A stretch of DNA of 64,000 nucleotides, from the NCBI GenBank assembly GCA_023418315.1, contig JAEZZY010000056.1:1-64000 (forward strand). The letters are read 5' to 3'. Shown here in pieces: positions 24,903 to 34,663 of the stretch; within the stretch, counting starts at the first letter, position 1; each line of letters opens with the position of its first letter. The notes beneath the pieces were generated by a model. It was not told the DNA's origin. It saw only the letters and a list, made by a program, of their open reading frames with translations, and searched no databases. A program made the translations under genes and the position numbers. The stretch comes from Bacteroidota bacterium. GTDB lineage: Bacteria; Bacteroidota; Bacteroidia; Chitinophagales; Chitinophagaceae.

Positions 24903-27900
24903 CTACATATTCCTCCTATACTGCCCGCCTACTTCAAACAACGCTTTCGTAATCTGCCCTAAAGAACAATATTTCACCGTTTCCATCAGCTCTTCAAAAA
25001 TGTTTTCGTTGTGGATGGCTTTTTGCTGCAATCGGTGCAACATCTCTGTTCCTTTATCGCCGCTACGTTTCCAAAGGCTATGCACATTCTCAATCTGAAA
25101 TTCTTTTTCTTCGGTCGTAGAACGGATAACCTCCGCAGGAATGACGGTCTTAGAACCAGTGGAACTTAAAAAGGTATTCACACCAATGATGGGATATTCA
25201 CCCGTGTGTTTCAGCGTTTCATAATACAAACTTTCTTCCTGAATTTTCCCGCGTTGATACATGGTTTCCATCGCTCCTAATACGCCGCCACGTTCGGTGA
25301 TGCGGTCAAACTCTGCATAAACGGCTTCTTCTACCAAGTCGGTCAGCTCTTCAATGATGAACGAACCCTGCAAGGGGTTTTCATTTTTTGCGAGACCCAA
25401 TTCTTTGTTGATGATCAGTTGTATCGCCATCGCTCTGCGTACACTCTCTTCCGTGGGCGTGGTGATGGCTTCGTCATAAGCATTGGTGTGGAGCGAATTG
25501 CAGTTGTCGTAAATCGCATACAACGCCTGCAAGGTGGTGCGGATATCGTTGAAGTCTATTTCTTGTGCGTGCAGCGAACGACCGGAAGTCTGAATATGGT
25601 ATTTCAGCATTTGCGAACGCTCATTACCGCCGTATTTAAACTTCATAGCTTTCGACCAAATCCTGCGCGCCACACGGCCAATCACGGAATATTCCGGATC
25701 AATACCATTGCTGAAAAAGAACGATAAATTCGGTGCGAAATCATCAATGTGCATACCACGGCTGAGGTAATACTCCACAAAGGTGAAGCCGTTGGAAATG
25801 GTAAATGCTAATTGTGAAATCGGGTTGGCGCCGGCTTCGGCAATATGATAACCAGATATGGAAACGGAGTAAAAATTCCTTACGCCTTTATCAATAAAAT
25901 ACTGCTGCACATCGCCCATCACCCGCAAGGAAAATTCGGTAGAGAAAATACAAGTATTCTGCGCCTGATCTTCTTTCAATATATCCGCCTGCACCGTACC
26001 ACGCACGGCTTTCAGCGTTTTTTCTTTAATGTTGTTATACACCTCGGCAGGCAATACCTGATCGCCGGTAACACCTAATAACATCAAGCCTAAGCCATTA
26101 TTTCCTTCGGGTAAATCGCCCTGTTTTCCTTCCGCTTTTTTACCTGCACCAACGTTTGCAGAATAGTAGGGGCGCGCTGCACCTTTCTCTTTATAAATGG
26201 CTTCAATCTTTTTATTCACTTCATCTTCCAATCCGTTTTCTTTGATGTAAAGTTCGCATTGTTGATCAATAGCGGCATTCATAAAAAATGCGCAGATGGT
26301 CGGTGCCGGCCCGTTGATGGTCATGCTCACCGATGTTTTTGGGTCGGCAAGATTAAAACCGCTGTATAGTTTTTTCGCATCGTCCAAAGTCGGAACGCTC
26401 ACGCCGGAGTTGCCTATTTTTCCATAGATATCAGGACGATGATCGGGATCTTGGCCGTACAACGTAACACTGTCGAACGCCGTACTCAAACGCGCCGCAG
26501 GCAAGCCTTTTGACACGTAGTGAAAACGTTTGTTGGTGCGCTCCGGACCGCCTTCTCCGGCAAACATTCTTGTAGGGTCTTCGCCTTCTCTTTTAAACGG
26601 ATAAATACCCGCTGCATACGGAAACTCTCCGGGGAAATTTTCAGTCAGTACCCATTTCAAAATCTCACCCCAGGCTTCAAATTTCGGTGCAGCTACTTTT
26701 GGCACTTGTGTATGCGAAAGACTTTCGCTGTGGGTTTTTATTTTTATTTCTTTATCCCGAACTTTGAACACATAATACTCATCGTTGTAGTGCTTCTTTT
26801 TGGCTTCCCATTTTTTTAATAATTCTAAATTCTTAGGGTCAATTTCCAAAGACAATTTATGATAGACTTCCTGCAATTGTTTAATCAAACGATCCTTGTC
26901 TTCCACCTTCATGGTTTCTAAGGTCTCCGTGGTTTTATGAATACCAAATAATTTTTGCGCAATGTCCGCTTGTTCTTTTGAGCGTTTGTCGTAGCCTCTG
27001 TTGTTCTCAGCAATCTCACTCAGGTAGCGGGTTCGGGCAGGCGGAATGATGTATATCTTTTCGCTCATCTCCTCGCTCGCATGAAAATCCGATTGCAAAT
27101 CCGCACCGGTTTTTTCTACGATTTTATCCATTAGTGCGCGATACAAAGTATTCGTTCCGGGATCATTAAACTGCGAAGCAATGCTGCCAAACACCGGCAT
27201 GTCATCTGTTTTTTTATCAAACAATTTATGGTTGCGCTGATATTGTTTTCTCACATCGCGCAGCGCATCCATCGCACCGCGTTTGTCGAATTTATTTATG
27301 GCTACAATGTCGGCAAAATCGAGCATGTCTATTTTTTCCAATTGCGTAGCCGCGCCGTATTCGGGAGTCATTACGTACATGCTCAGGTCGCAGTAGTCGG
27401 TGATTTGCGTGTCGCTTTGTCCGATACCCGAAGTTTCGAGAATGATTAAATCGTAATTCGCCGCTTTCAGGATATGCACCGCATCATGAATGTATTTGCT
27501 CACTGCCAAATTGCTTTGTCGGGTCGCCATCGAGCGCATATACACCCGATCATTTCGAATGGCATTCATGCGAATACGGTCGCCCAGCAATGCGCCGCCC
27601 GTTTTGCGTTTGGACGGATCAACGGAAATGATGCCAATGGTTTTATCTTTAAAATCCAATAAAAAACGACGTACCATTTCATCCACCAATGAACTTTTAC
27701 CGGCCCCACCCGTACCGGTGATGCCGAGTATCGGTGAGGTGCTCGCCTGCGCTTTTTCCTCAATTTTTTTCAGCATGGCTTTCGTCTCCGGCAGGTCCGG
27801 AAAATTTTCAGCAGCAGAAATTAAACGCGCTACAGATTTTGCATCATGTTCTGCCAGATGACCGGCTTCACCGTTCAGCTGATTGCCGGTAGGGAAGTCG

Positions 27901-28316
27901 CTTTGTTTTAATAAATCTAAAATCATTCCTTCCAAACCCATTGCACGACCGTCATCGGGAGAATAAATTTTGGTGATGCCGTAAGCTTCCAATTCTTCGA
28001 TCTCCGTAGGCAAAATCACGCCGCCGCCGCCGGCAAATATTTTGATATGTCCGCAACCTTTTTCATTTAAAAGGTCATACATGTATTTCAGATATTCAAC
28101 GTGCCCGCCTTGATAAGAGGTCATCGCAATAGCATTGGCATCTTCCTGAATGGCACAATCCACTACATCCTGCACACTGCGATCGTGGCCGAGGTGAATC
28201 ACTTCCGCGCCATTAGCCTGCATGATGCGGCGCATGATGTTGATAGCGGCATCATGCCCGTCAAACAGAGAAGCGGCGGTAACGATGCGTATTTTATTTT
28301 TCGGAGTAAACGACAT
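24903..28316 (-). CDS. icmF: Fused isobutyryl-CoA mutase (IcmF)
   Basis: The 1137-aa protein combines three parts. Residues 5-140 are the B12-binding domain with the lower-ligand motif DGHDAA (His21) and the AGGGGV loop. About 195-420 is a MeaI-type G-protein chaperone with the P-loop GTGGAGKS at 201-208. From about 560 to the end is the acyl-CoA mutase barrel ([41 protein letters not shown]). IcmF interconverts isobutyryl-CoA and butyryl-CoA using adenosylcobalamin, and its GTPase guards the cofactor. The role is branched-chain amino-acid or fatty-acid metabolism in the cytoplasm. Length and order fit the family. It is divergent from the Hpt gene. Confidence 0.93.
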   Translation of the reverse strand: MSFTPKNKIRIVTAASLFDGHDAAINIMRRIMQANGAEVIHLGHDRSVQDVVDCAIQEDANAIAMTSYQGGHVEYLKYMYDLLNEKGCGHIKIFAGGGGVILPTEIEELEAYGITKIYSPDDGRAMGLEGMILDLLKQSDFPTGNQLNGEAGHLAEHDAKSVARLISAAENFPDLPETKAMLKKIEEKAQASTSPILGITGTGGAGKSSLVDEMVRRFLLDFKDKTIGIISVDPSKRKTGGALLGDRIRMNAIRNDRVYMRSMATRQSNLAVSKYIHDAVHILKAANYDLIILETSGIGQSDTQITDYCDLSMYVMTPEYGAATQLEKIDMLDFADIVAINKFDKRGAMDALRDVRKQYQRNHKLFDKKTDDMPVFGSIASQFNDPGTNTLYRALMDKIVEKTGADLQSDFHASEEMSEKIYIIPPARTRYLSEIAENNRGYDKRSKEQADIAQKLFGIHKTTETLETMKVEDKDRLIKQLQEVYHKLSLEIDPKNLELLKKWEAKKKHYNDEYYVFKVRDKEIKIKTHSESLSHTQVPKVAAPKFEAWGEILKWVLTENFPGEFPYAAGIYPFKREGEDPTRMFAGEGGPERTNKRFHYVSKGLPAARLSTAFDSVTLYGQDPDHRPDIYGKIGNSGVSVPTLDDAKKLYSGFNLADPKTSVSMTINGPAPTICAFFMNAAIDQQCELYIKENGLEDEVNKKIEAIYKEKGAARPYYSANVGAGKKAEGKQGDLPEGNNGLGLMLLGVTGDQVLPAEVYNNIKEKTLKAVRGTVQADILKEDQAQNTCIFSTEFSLRVMGDVQQYFIDKGVRNFYSVSISGYHIAEAGANPISQLAFTISNGFTFVEYYLSRGMHIDDFAPNLSFFFSNGIDPEYSVIGRVARRIWSKAMKFKYGGNERSQMLKYHIQTSGRSLHAQEIDFNDIRTTLQALYAIYDNCNSLHTNAYDEAITTPTEESVRRAMAIQLIINKELGLAKNENPLQGSFIIEELTDLVEEAVYAEFDRITERGGVLGAMETMYQRGKIQEESLYYETLKHTGEYPIIGVNTFLSSTGSKTVIPAEVIRSTTEEKEFQIENVHSLWKRSGDKGTEMLHRLQQKAIHNENIFEELMETVKYCSLGQITKALFEVGGQYRRNM

Positions 28317-28469
28317 GGTATAAAAAATTTAACATCCTGAATGATACCATTCAAGGCTGCTAAAATACTGCATTTTGGAGTTGTAGCACAGTCAAAGCTC
28401 CTCATTCATAGCTACGCGGAGTTTCCCATCCAAGATTCAAAATAATTTTACCAAAGCTGCTGCAATCCC

Positions 28470-28477
28470 TAATTTTG
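28470..28477 (+). promoter_or_regulatory. -7 promoter box (TAATTTTG) of the Hpt gene
   Basis: TAATTTTG fits TAnnTTTG and ends 5 bases before the ATG at 28483, implying a nearly leaderless mRNA. Confidence 0.5.
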
Positions 28478-28482
28478 AAACC

Positions 28483-28833
28483 ATGACTCCTATAGTTGAT
28501 TTCTCTTACCTCGAAGAACTGGCAGAAGGCAAAACCGAATTTATACAGCAAGTGCTTTCCATATTTATGGACAATACGCCCAAAGGGCTTGTGGAGCTGG
28601 AAAAAATGATAACGACTAAGGCTTCTTTTGATACAATTCAAAAACAGGCGCATTTTCTGAAATCCAGCTTTGGCATCGTAAAGGCAAATGAGGTCTATGA
28701 ACGCCTACAAAAAATAGAAAGTCTTGCCAGAACCCAAAGCAACAGAGCTGAAATAGAAACCCTGATGAAAGAGATTAAACCCGTTTTCAACAAAGCGGAA
28801 ACCCTTATCAAAAAGAAAATGGAGAGCCTATAG
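28483..28833 (+). CDS. Histidine phosphotransfer (Hpt) domain protein
   Basis: The 116-aa protein is a single Hpt helical bundle. The phosphorylatable residue is His57 in QAHFLKSSFGIV, matching the family pattern AHxLKxS. Such proteins shuttle phosphate between hybrid kinases and response regulators in the cytoplasm. No kinase or receiver gene is next to it, so its partners lie elsewhere. The histidine kinase at the far end of the window is not an obvious partner. It is followed 77 bp later by the vWA gene, which has its own -7 box. Confidence 0.85.
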   Translation: MTPIVDFSYLEELAEGKTEFIQQVLSIFMDNTPKGLVELEKMITTKASFDTIQKQAHFLKSSFGIVKANEVYERLQKIESLARTQSNRAEIETLMKEIKPVFNKAETLIKKKMESL

Positions 28834-28882
28834 GAGCACTTGCATTATAGAATATTCTCCCCTCCGGTTAGCAGTTTTAACG

Positions 28883-28890
28883 TAGGTTTG
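28883..28890 (+). promoter_or_regulatory. -7 promoter box (TAGGTTTG) of the vWA gene
   Basis: TAGGTTTG fits TAnnTTTG and lies 20 bases before the ATG at 28911. No -33 TTG is evident. Confidence 0.45.
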
Positions 28891-28910
28891 CGCTTGGTAC
28901 ATATCTATAC

Positions 28911-30899
28911 ATGTTGGTCAAAAGATTCTTAACAACCTTATTATGCTTTGCCGTATCGTTTGCCGTTTATAGCCAGGGGAAAACCGACTACAAACAATAC
29001 CGCATTCTTATTTTGCTGGACGGTTCTTCCAGCATGGTGGAGAAATGGAATGAAAAAAGCACTCGTTTCCAGACAGCGGGTGCTATCGTTACGCGCCTCA
29101 TGGACAGCGTTTACCGTTTCAACCCCAATGTAGAATTTGCCCTGCGGGTATATGGACATCAGCATGGCGTACCGGAGCACAATTGCTTCGATACAAGGCG
29201 CGAAGTGAGTTTCAGTAAAGACAACTATACCCAGATGCTGCTGCGCCTGGAAGCCCTGAAGCCCTATGGCGTATCGCCTATCGCCTATTCCCTGCAAGAA
29301 GCTGCCGAAACCGATTTCAGCGAACCACATAATTATGCTTATAGTCTCGTACTCATCACCGACGGCGGCGAAAGCTGTAACGGAAATATCTGCGAAATCG
29401 TCAAAAATCTTTTAGAAAGAAAAATAGAATTTAAGCCCTATATCATCAGCCTGGTGGATTATGAGCCGCTCAAAGCGCAATATGCCTGCTTAGGCAATTA
29501 CCTTCTGGCATCCGTCCCTGCGGAGATGGATAAAACCATCGGCATTATAGCCGAAGATTATCGCCAGGTATTACAAACACCCGAGCAAAAAACCCAACCC
29601 GAAGAAACACCGAAGCCCCGACCCGTAGTGGTCAAAAAAGATACAGTGCAAAAACCACCGCCCGCACCGGAGAAGAAACCCGAAATCGTAACGCCACCCG
29701 TGGTCAAAAAAACCGAACCTACCCCACCGCCGCCTATAACCTCCGCCAAAAAAGAAATCATCTCCCCTATAAAAAGCAGGCGCGCGCTGAGACCGTTTAT
29801 AGAAAATGATGTGCGTCCTAATAGCCTGCGCAAGCGCGCTATAGCTGCCGTACCGCTTCCGAATAAAGAAAAAGAAGAAGCACCTGCGGTGGTGTTGCAG
29901 AAAATACAAATCGCAAAAATAAGAGGAGAAGCGCCTTTGAGGAATTTCGGTTTGTTTTGGTCCACTCCTTCCCTAAAACCCCGGCGAATTCCCCTTATTC
30001 CTATACCGCCCAAAGAAAGCGAACCGGTAGCAACTACGCCCGCCGCACCCACTCTCAAGTATGTGCCTATGGCGCCCACCGTAACCAGGAAACCCGCAGC
30101 GCCCAAGCCGCCTAAAGAAAACATTACCGATGCCTCCTATACCTTAAAGACCGAACCCGCCGCAGAAACCACGCTGGAAATTTATTTTACCGACGGAAAA
30201 GGAAAGCTCTACACTACCTCGCCACAGGTAACGCTGCTGGAAGCCGCTACGGGAAAAGAAGTAAAAAAATTTTTTAGAACGGTAAATGCACAAGGAAACC
30301 CCGACGGGCAACCGGTACCTGCCGGAAGCTACAACCTGCTGGTGGGCAACAAGAAAAATTTTAGAGCCAAAAGCGTAACGATCTTGCCCAACAATAAAAA
30401 CAAAGTATTCATCATAGCGATAAACGGAACGCTGAGCTTTAAATATACCCGCGACTATCAACGCCCTATGAACGAGTTTACCGCTTTGGTAAAAAAGAAT
30501 TTTGAACCCGGGCCGGTTATCACCCAGCCTTGCGAAACCGAAAAACAATACGAATCCGGCAACTACCATATAGAGCTGAACACCTTGCCCATCTCCCGCA
30601 GAAACCTGGATATAGACTTCGGAACGAACTTCATCGTAGAAATTGACGAGCCGGGCTATGTGAGCATTATCAATACCTCTGCCATGGGGAAAGCCAGCCT
30701 TTATTTCCAAAATGGGGATATGTTCTCTAAGTTTTACACCATAGATATTACCGGAAATCCTGCCTTGCAAAAAGTGCAATTGCAACCTGGTCCCTATCAG
30801 ATTCGCTATAAAGACAATGGCGTGTTTCAATCTACTATGGAAAAAACAGTGCGGTTTATGGTGAAAAGCAATACAATCACCGAAATATTATTGCAGTAA
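28911..30899 (+). CDS. Exported von Willebrand factor A protein with a Pro/Lys-rich linker
   Basis: The 662-aa protein has a signal peptide (MLVKRFLTTLLCFAVSFAVYSQ). A vWA domain follows at about 28-200 with the metal-ion-dependent adhesion motif DGSSS at residues 37-41 and the ITDGGES strand. Residues 205-410 are low-complexity and rich in Pro, Lys and Thr (for example PPPAPEKKPEIVTPP), like a cell-wall-spanning or flexible linker. The C-terminal 230 residues form beta-rich repeats (LEIYFTDGKGKLYTTSP, GSYNLLVGNKKNFRAKS). It should act in the periplasm or at the surface as a protein-binding scaffold. No partner is known. GNAT-like genes follow. Confidence 0.83.
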   Translation: MLVKRFLTTLLCFAVSFAVYSQGKTDYKQYRILILLDGSSSMVEKWNEKSTRFQTAGAIVTRLMDSVYRFNPNVEFALRVYGHQHGVPEHNCFDTRREVSFSKDNYTQMLLRLEALKPYGVSPIAYSLQEAAETDFSEPHNYAYSLVLITDGGESCNGNICEIVKNLLERKIEFKPYIISLVDYEPLKAQYACLGNYLLASVPAEMDKTIGIIAEDYRQVLQTPEQKTQPEETPKPRPVVVKKDTVQKPPPAPEKKPEIVTPPVVKKTEPTPPPPITSAKKEIISPIKSRRALRPFIENDVRPNSLRKRAIAAVPLPNKEKEEAPAVVLQKIQIAKIRGEAPLRNFGLFWSTPSLKPRRIPLIPIPPKESEPVATTPAAPTLKYVPMAPTVTRKPAAPKPPKENITDASYTLKTEPAAETTLEIYFTDGKGKLYTTSPQVTLLEAATGKEVKKFFRTVNAQGNPDGQPVPAGSYNLLVGNKKNFRAKSVTILPNNKNKVFIIAINGTLSFKYTRDYQRPMNEFTALVKKNFEPGPVITQPCETEKQYESGNYHIELNTLPISRRNLDIDFGTNFIVEIDEPGYVSIINTSAMGKASLYFQNGDMFSKFYTIDITGNPALQKVQLQPGPYQIRYKDNGVFQSTMEKTVRFMVKSNTITEILLQ

Positions 30900-30908
30900 T
30901 TTTATGCT

Positions 30909-31349
30909 ATGGAAGGTATTGAGATAAAACACATCGCGATGACGGACCCGGCTTACCAAGAACTCTTGCAACTACGACATAAAGTGCTGCGCGTGCCGCT
31001 CGGGATGAATCTTTTTGAAGAAGACCTTAGCCGGGATGCGGAAGACCACATCCTCACTGCCTATAAAGACGGAGCCATGATCGGATGTGTGATGCTGAAA
31101 CCGCTGAACGAAAAAGAAGTGAAACTACGCGCTATGGCTGTGGAAAAAGATTTTCAGGGAAGGGGAATAGGAAAAATGCTTGTAGAAAAAGCGGAAGACA
31201 TCGCAAGGGAAAACGGCTATGAAACCATCGTTCTCCATGCCCGAAAAACAGCTAAGGATTTTTACGGAAAGATGGGGTATGATGCGGTAAGCGACGAGTT
31301 TATAGAAGTAACCGTGCCGCACATAGCCATGCAAAAACATATAGGATGA
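30909..31349 (+). CDS. GNAT family N-acetyltransferase
   Basis: The 146-aa protein has the acetyl-CoA pyrophosphate-binding motif DFQGRGIGKMLV (pattern R/QxxGxG/A) preceded by the LRAMAVE strand and followed by VLHARKTAKDFYGKMGY. It resembles small ElaA/PhnO-type GNAT enzymes. The substrate is unknown. It starts 9 bp after the vWA stop, and its stop overlaps the start of the next gene (ATGA). The three genes are probably co-transcribed. Confidence 0.85.
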   Translation: MEGIEIKHIAMTDPAYQELLQLRHKVLRVPLGMNLFEEDLSRDAEDHILTAYKDGAMIGCVMLKPLNEKEVKLRAMAVEKDFQGRGIGKMLVEKAEDIARENGYETIVLHARKTAKDFYGKMGYDAVSDEFIEVTVPHIAMQKHIG

Positions 31350-32500
31350 ACCTTTGCAAAAGCAACCGCAATGCCTACAACATCATCATCGTGAATAGTG
31401 TGGCGCAGCTCCCCAAAGCCTGGAACGATTTAATACCCGCCCATCATTTTTTAGAAGCCGGCCGGCTGGCGCTCACCGAAGAAAGCGGTTTTCCCGATCT
31501 ACAGTTTTATTATGCTCTTATCCTCCGTAATAACCGGCCTATAGGCGCTGCTTCGTTTCAACTGCTGCACATAAAAGCCCATCATGCAGACAGCAGCCGC
31601 CTCTCTTCCCTGCAACGCTATGCCTGGTCTGCCTTTGCTGGGGTAGCCCACCCCAAGCTGCTGATAGCGGGGCATCTTTTCCGTCATGATATTGCTTCGT
31701 TTTATGCGGAGGAGGGTTTATCCCCTTTTGAGCAATACCAATGCTATGAGCAGGCGATAGCTGCCGTATCCAAAAAATCCTGCGCCCATGCCGTACTGGT
31801 AAAAGACATCCCGCCGCCACTCATTACCTATTTCCGGAATTATGCGCCGCAATACCTGATGCTCCGCAACGATATCTCTATGGAAATGCCTTTGGCAACA
31901 GAATGGGAAACACTGAAAGATTATGAAAAAGCATTGAAGCATAAGTATGCGCAGCGCTTCCGAAAGATAAGGCAGCCCTGGGAGCAACTCACTATAAAAG
32001 AGCTGAATGCCGGGGAAGTGGCGCAGAACAAACACAAGATATTTTCCCTTTATGAGCAGGTAAGTAAAAAACAACCCGTGCGCTTAGGATATTTAAGCGC
32101 CGATTATCTTCCTTATCTGAAAAAAAAATTCCCCGATGATTTTTATGTGTGGATGGCGTATGAGGGCGGGGAGCCGGTAGCGTTCTTCAGCGCCTGGTCG
32201 CGGCAGATGACGCTGGATATGTTTTACATAGGCATTGACTATAACCGCAATGAAGCGCTGCAACTCTATTTTAATATTCTTTTCTTCAGTGTGGAACAGG
32301 CGATTCATCGGAAAAAGAAAAAACTCATCTTAGGACGCACGGCGCTGGAAGCCAAAGCCCGCATCGGCTGCAAGCCTATGTATCTTTCCACTTTTCTGTA
32401 TATCAAAAACCCGGTGCTGCGCAACCTGATGTTGCGCGCTCAGCAGTCGCTCACCCACGGGGAAGGCGAATGGGAAAACAGGCATCCGTTTAAACAATAG
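31346..32500 (+). CDS. FemAB/BioF2-like acyltransferase-fold protein
   Basis: The 384-aa cytoplasmic protein has a tandem GNAT-like fold. An N-terminal half (LPKAWNDLIPAHHFLEAGRL, YYALILRNNRPIGAASFQLL) is followed by a C-terminal half (AYEGGEPVAFFSAWSRQMTL, LILGRTALEAKARIGCKPM) of the kind seen in peptidogalycan/FemAB-like acetyltransferases. The exact reaction is unknown. The gene starts inside the stop of the preceding GNAT gene. Its 3' end abuts a truncated minus-strand remnant. Confidence 0.72.
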   Translation: MNLCKSNRNAYNIIIVNSVAQLPKAWNDLIPAHHFLEAGRLALTEESGFPDLQFYYALILRNNRPIGAASFQLLHIKAHHADSSRLSSLQRYAWSAFAGVAHPKLLIAGHLFRHDIASFYAEEGLSPFEQYQCYEQAIAAVSKKSCAHAVLVKDIPPPLITYFRNYAPQYLMLRNDISMEMPLATEWETLKDYEKALKHKYAQRFRKIRQPWEQLTIKELNAGEVAQNKHKIFSLYEQVSKKQPVRLGYLSADYLPYLKKKFPDDFYVWMAYEGGEPVAFFSAWSRQMTLDMFYIGIDYNRNEALQLYFNILFFSVEQAIHRKKKKLILGRTALEAKARIGCKPMYLSTFLYIKNPVLRNLMLRAQQSLTHGEGEWENRHPFKQ

Positions 32501-32737
32501 TTTTATATGCCACGATAATTGTTACCCGTTCCTTTGTTTTCATTTGGTAGGCTATGGTAAGCCCGTCTTTTGCAGGGTTGGGATAAATATGTAAGCCCTG
32601 TGAGTAGGCAGCGTCTGAAAGCGCCGCAACCTCAATAGGCCGGAAATCAGCATCCTCACCTCCATAGTTGATACAGCATATCTGCATAGTTCCCTGTGTC
32701 CGGAAATAGCTGCCCAAGGACACCTGCCAGTGGGGGG
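32490..32737 (-). pseudogene. Remnant of a T9SS-exported protein: truncated sorting domain
   Basis: This stretch reads HWQVSLGSYFRTQGTMQ and then ICCINYGGEDADF to IYPNPAKDGLTI, nearly identical to the end of the hydrolase at 34664-37627. It has no proper start, begins right after a lipoprotein stop, and is cut inside the sorting domain where it meets the convergent acyltransferase-like gene (RVTIIVA, then unrelated residues). It is a decayed gene fragment. Its DNA from 32527 to 32701 is the first copy of a direct repeat. Confidence 0.8.
32527..32701 (-). repeat. 175-bp direct repeat, copy 1
   Basis: By eye, this segment aligns without gaps to 34854-35028 with about 5 mismatches, or roughly 97% identity. 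Its left flank (GATAATTGTTACC) instead matches the third, more diverged sorting-domain copy at about 33668-33680. The fragment thus looks mosaic. Confidence 0.8.
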
Positions 32738-33430
32738 TTATGGAATGGTAACTACCGTCGTGTCCATATGATAGCAGGATTGGGAAGTTGCTTTGAATGT
32801 ATAAAATTCCCAGTTGGAAGGTTTAGGAAGCCTGGTTAAACTATCATAAAATGATTTTCCGATACCCCAATAATATGTATTTGTAAGTGAATCTATATGT
32901 TGTGTACGAGAATATGTTTGATTGAAGCTGAAAAAAGCTACGTTGGTAATTGGGTGTAGGATTTGATAAGAACCACCCATACCTATGTACAATGTATCTG
33001 ATAGACTATTGTTTAATTTTATCTCAATTTTTAAATTGGTTGTTAATTCGAGTTTTTCATAAAAAGCCCCCCAGTTAACAGTATCTCCGTTTTGAGGCGG
33101 CACTGACGGCATAATACCCCCACCCCAAGGAATGGTGTATATATCATGGTAAATCTCTAAATTCTTGTTTCGATTTACAGGAATAGTAAAACTAAAATTA
33201 CCGTTAGTGTCCGTGGTACTAACCCATTCCGTATAATCAGAATTATTAAATCCCCCATAATAAACTAGCTTTAGAGGATAATTAGTTATTGGCTCTCCTC
33301 CGCAATTTTTCAGAAGTTTACCTTGTATAGTATAGTTACCATCCCATCCAAGTATTTTTTTTACGCAGCTTTCCATTGTAAGGATAAATAGTACACCCGA
33401 CAGTAGCGATAACAGCATTGTTTTTTTCAT
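32738..33430 (-). CDS. Lipoprotein with a carboxypeptidase-regulatory-like domain, paralog C
   Basis: The 230-aa protein has a lipoprotein signal (MKKTMLLSLLSGVLFILTMESC) with Cys22 as the lipid site. An Ig-like CarboxypepD-regulatory region follows (IQGKLLKNCGGEPITNYPLK, TDTNGNFSFTIP). The C-terminal third contains WGIGKSFYDSLTRLPKPSNW and ends DTTVVTIP. It is a paralog of the protein at 33923-34606, sharing the same order of blocks. It should be anchored in the envelope. It is followed directly by a T9SS sorting-domain remnant. Function unknown. Confidence 0.78.
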   Translation of the reverse strand: MKKTMLLSLLSGVLFILTMESCVKKILGWDGNYTIQGKLLKNCGGEPITNYPLKLVYYGGFNNSDYTEWVSTTDTNGNFSFTIPVNRNKNLEIYHDIYTIPWGGGIMPSVPPQNGDTVNWGAFYEKLELTTNLKIEIKLNNSLSDTLYIGMGGSYQILHPITNVAFFSFNQTYSRTQHIDSLTNTYYWGIGKSFYDSLTRLPKPSNWEFYTFKATSQSCYHMDTTVVTIP

Positions 33431-33489
33431 AGAAAATTGTTTTTATAAGGGCAGGAAGCCCCTGATGATACCTCCCCACCCAAAATTAT

Positions 33490-33742
33490 TTATTTCGTGA
33501 TAGCGAACTTACTTCGATAGGTTTCTCTGCCATTGCTTACAACAATCAGATAATTTCCGTTCACCCAATTTAGCTCTGTTGTTGCAATGCTGTAGTGGCA
33601 CAGTTTACTATTATCTTCAAGTTCAGGATGCCATGTTCCTAATATTCTACCTGTAACATCATAGACGATAATTGTTACCTTTCCCTTTGTTTTCATTTGG
33701 TATTCTATGGTAAGGTTGTCTTTAGCGGGGTTGTGGGAGATA
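33490..33742 (-). pseudogene. Orphan T9SS C-terminal sorting-domain remnant
   Basis: The frame reads ISHNPAKDNLTIEYQMKTK, then VYDVTGRILGTWHP and NGNYLIVVSNGRE, ending SKFAITK. This is a complete T9SS type A sorting domain, homologous to the C-terminus of the hydrolase at 34664. No upstream exported domain or start is attached; it begins immediately after the stop of a lipoprotein remnant. It is therefore a left-over 3' end of a deleted gene. Confidence 0.75.
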
Positions 33743-33922
33743 TTATGGGATTGAAACAATTGTCGTGTCAGCACTTGTACAAGGGAATCTCGTAGCTTCA
33801 AAATAATAATCCTTCCCAATTAGAAGGCTTATATCGACCCTTTTTTAAGCGGTCATAAAGCACTTTTCCTATTGCCCAATATAGCCCATCCATCATAGAC
33901 GTACGGATATTAGGAAGTAGGT
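33743..33922 (-). pseudogene. Frameshifted 3' remnant of a third lipoprotein paralog
   Basis: Directly after the stop of paralog A the DNA encodes GLYWAIGKVLYDRL and RYKPSNW. After a one-frame shift it continues KDYYFEATRFPCTSADTTIV and SIP, then a stop at 33743-33745. This matches the last third of both intact paralogs (WAIGKSFFDSL, PSEWKNYLF, DTTVIMIP). The first two thirds are missing. It probably arose by a deletion that joined the end of paralog A to the end of a third copy. Confidence 0.8.
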
Positions 33923-34606
33923 TTACGGAATCATAATGACGGTGGTGTCTGTGTTGAGGCAGGGTTTGGCTACTACTGTAAAAAGATAGTTCTTCCATTC
34001 TGACGGCACAGGCCAGGTGTTATGTAAGCTGTCAAAAAATGATTTGCCAATAGCCCACCATCCTTTATAGGCAGTTGAATCCAAACGTATTCTTGAAGTG
34101 TAAGTTTGTTTAAAAGTATAAAACGAATGAGTAGGGATGGGATAGAAAATTTGAGTAGTGCCAAATGTGTTTACGTATAAAGTATCTATAGAGGCAAAGC
34201 TGCTGTTGTTAATTTCCAGTTTTACATTCGCTATCATATCATACGTCTGATACAAAGTCCAATGAAGTATATTATTGTCCGGTAAAGTCGCAGGAGATAG
34301 CTGCTGATACCATGTCTTGCCTTCTACTAAAACATAGATTCCGCCATTGTATTTTCTTGCTATATCACCAAAGGTAAAATTACCCTCTGCATCGGTAATA
34401 GTTTCTCCTAAATCCGTACTTGAAGGCCCTAAAGAGCTGCCTGCGCTATACCACAACTTTACAGGCACACCGGCAAGTGGCTGGCCACTGCAATCTTTTA
34501 GCAAGGTCCCTTGTATCGTAAAGGGTTTGAGTATAGCATCAGATATTTTTCCACAGTTTGCAAATAACAGTATGCCTATAAGGAGCATAAAAAATATTCG
34601 TTTCAT
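33923..34606 (-). CDS. Lipoprotein with a carboxypeptidase-regulatory-like domain, paralog A
   Basis: The 227-aa protein has a lipoprotein signal (MKRIFFMLLIGILLFANC, Cys18). A regulatory-like beta-sandwich follows (IQGTLLKDCSGQPLAGVPVK, ITDAEGNFTFGDI). The C-terminal part contains WWAIGKSFFDSLHNTWPVP and ends DTTVIMIP. It is a paralog of the gene at 32738-33430. It lies 57 bp after the stop of the large T9SS hydrolase on the same strand and may be co-transcribed with it. Function unknown; it may be a surface-anchored partner. Confidence 0.78.
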   Translation of the reverse strand: MKRIFFMLLIGILLFANCGKISDAILKPFTIQGTLLKDCSGQPLAGVPVKLWYSAGSSLGPSSTDLGETITDAEGNFTFGDIARKYNGGIYVLVEGKTWYQQLSPATLPDNNILHWTLYQTYDMIANVKLEINNSSFASIDTLYVNTFGTTQIFYPIPTHSFYTFKQTYTSRIRLDSTAYKGWWAIGKSFFDSLHNTWPVPSEWKNYLFTVVAKPCLNTDTTVIMIP

Positions 34607-34663
34607 AGCTATGTAGTTTTAAAAGCAGCTAAGCAATATTCGTTACTTAGCTGCTGTAGTTGA

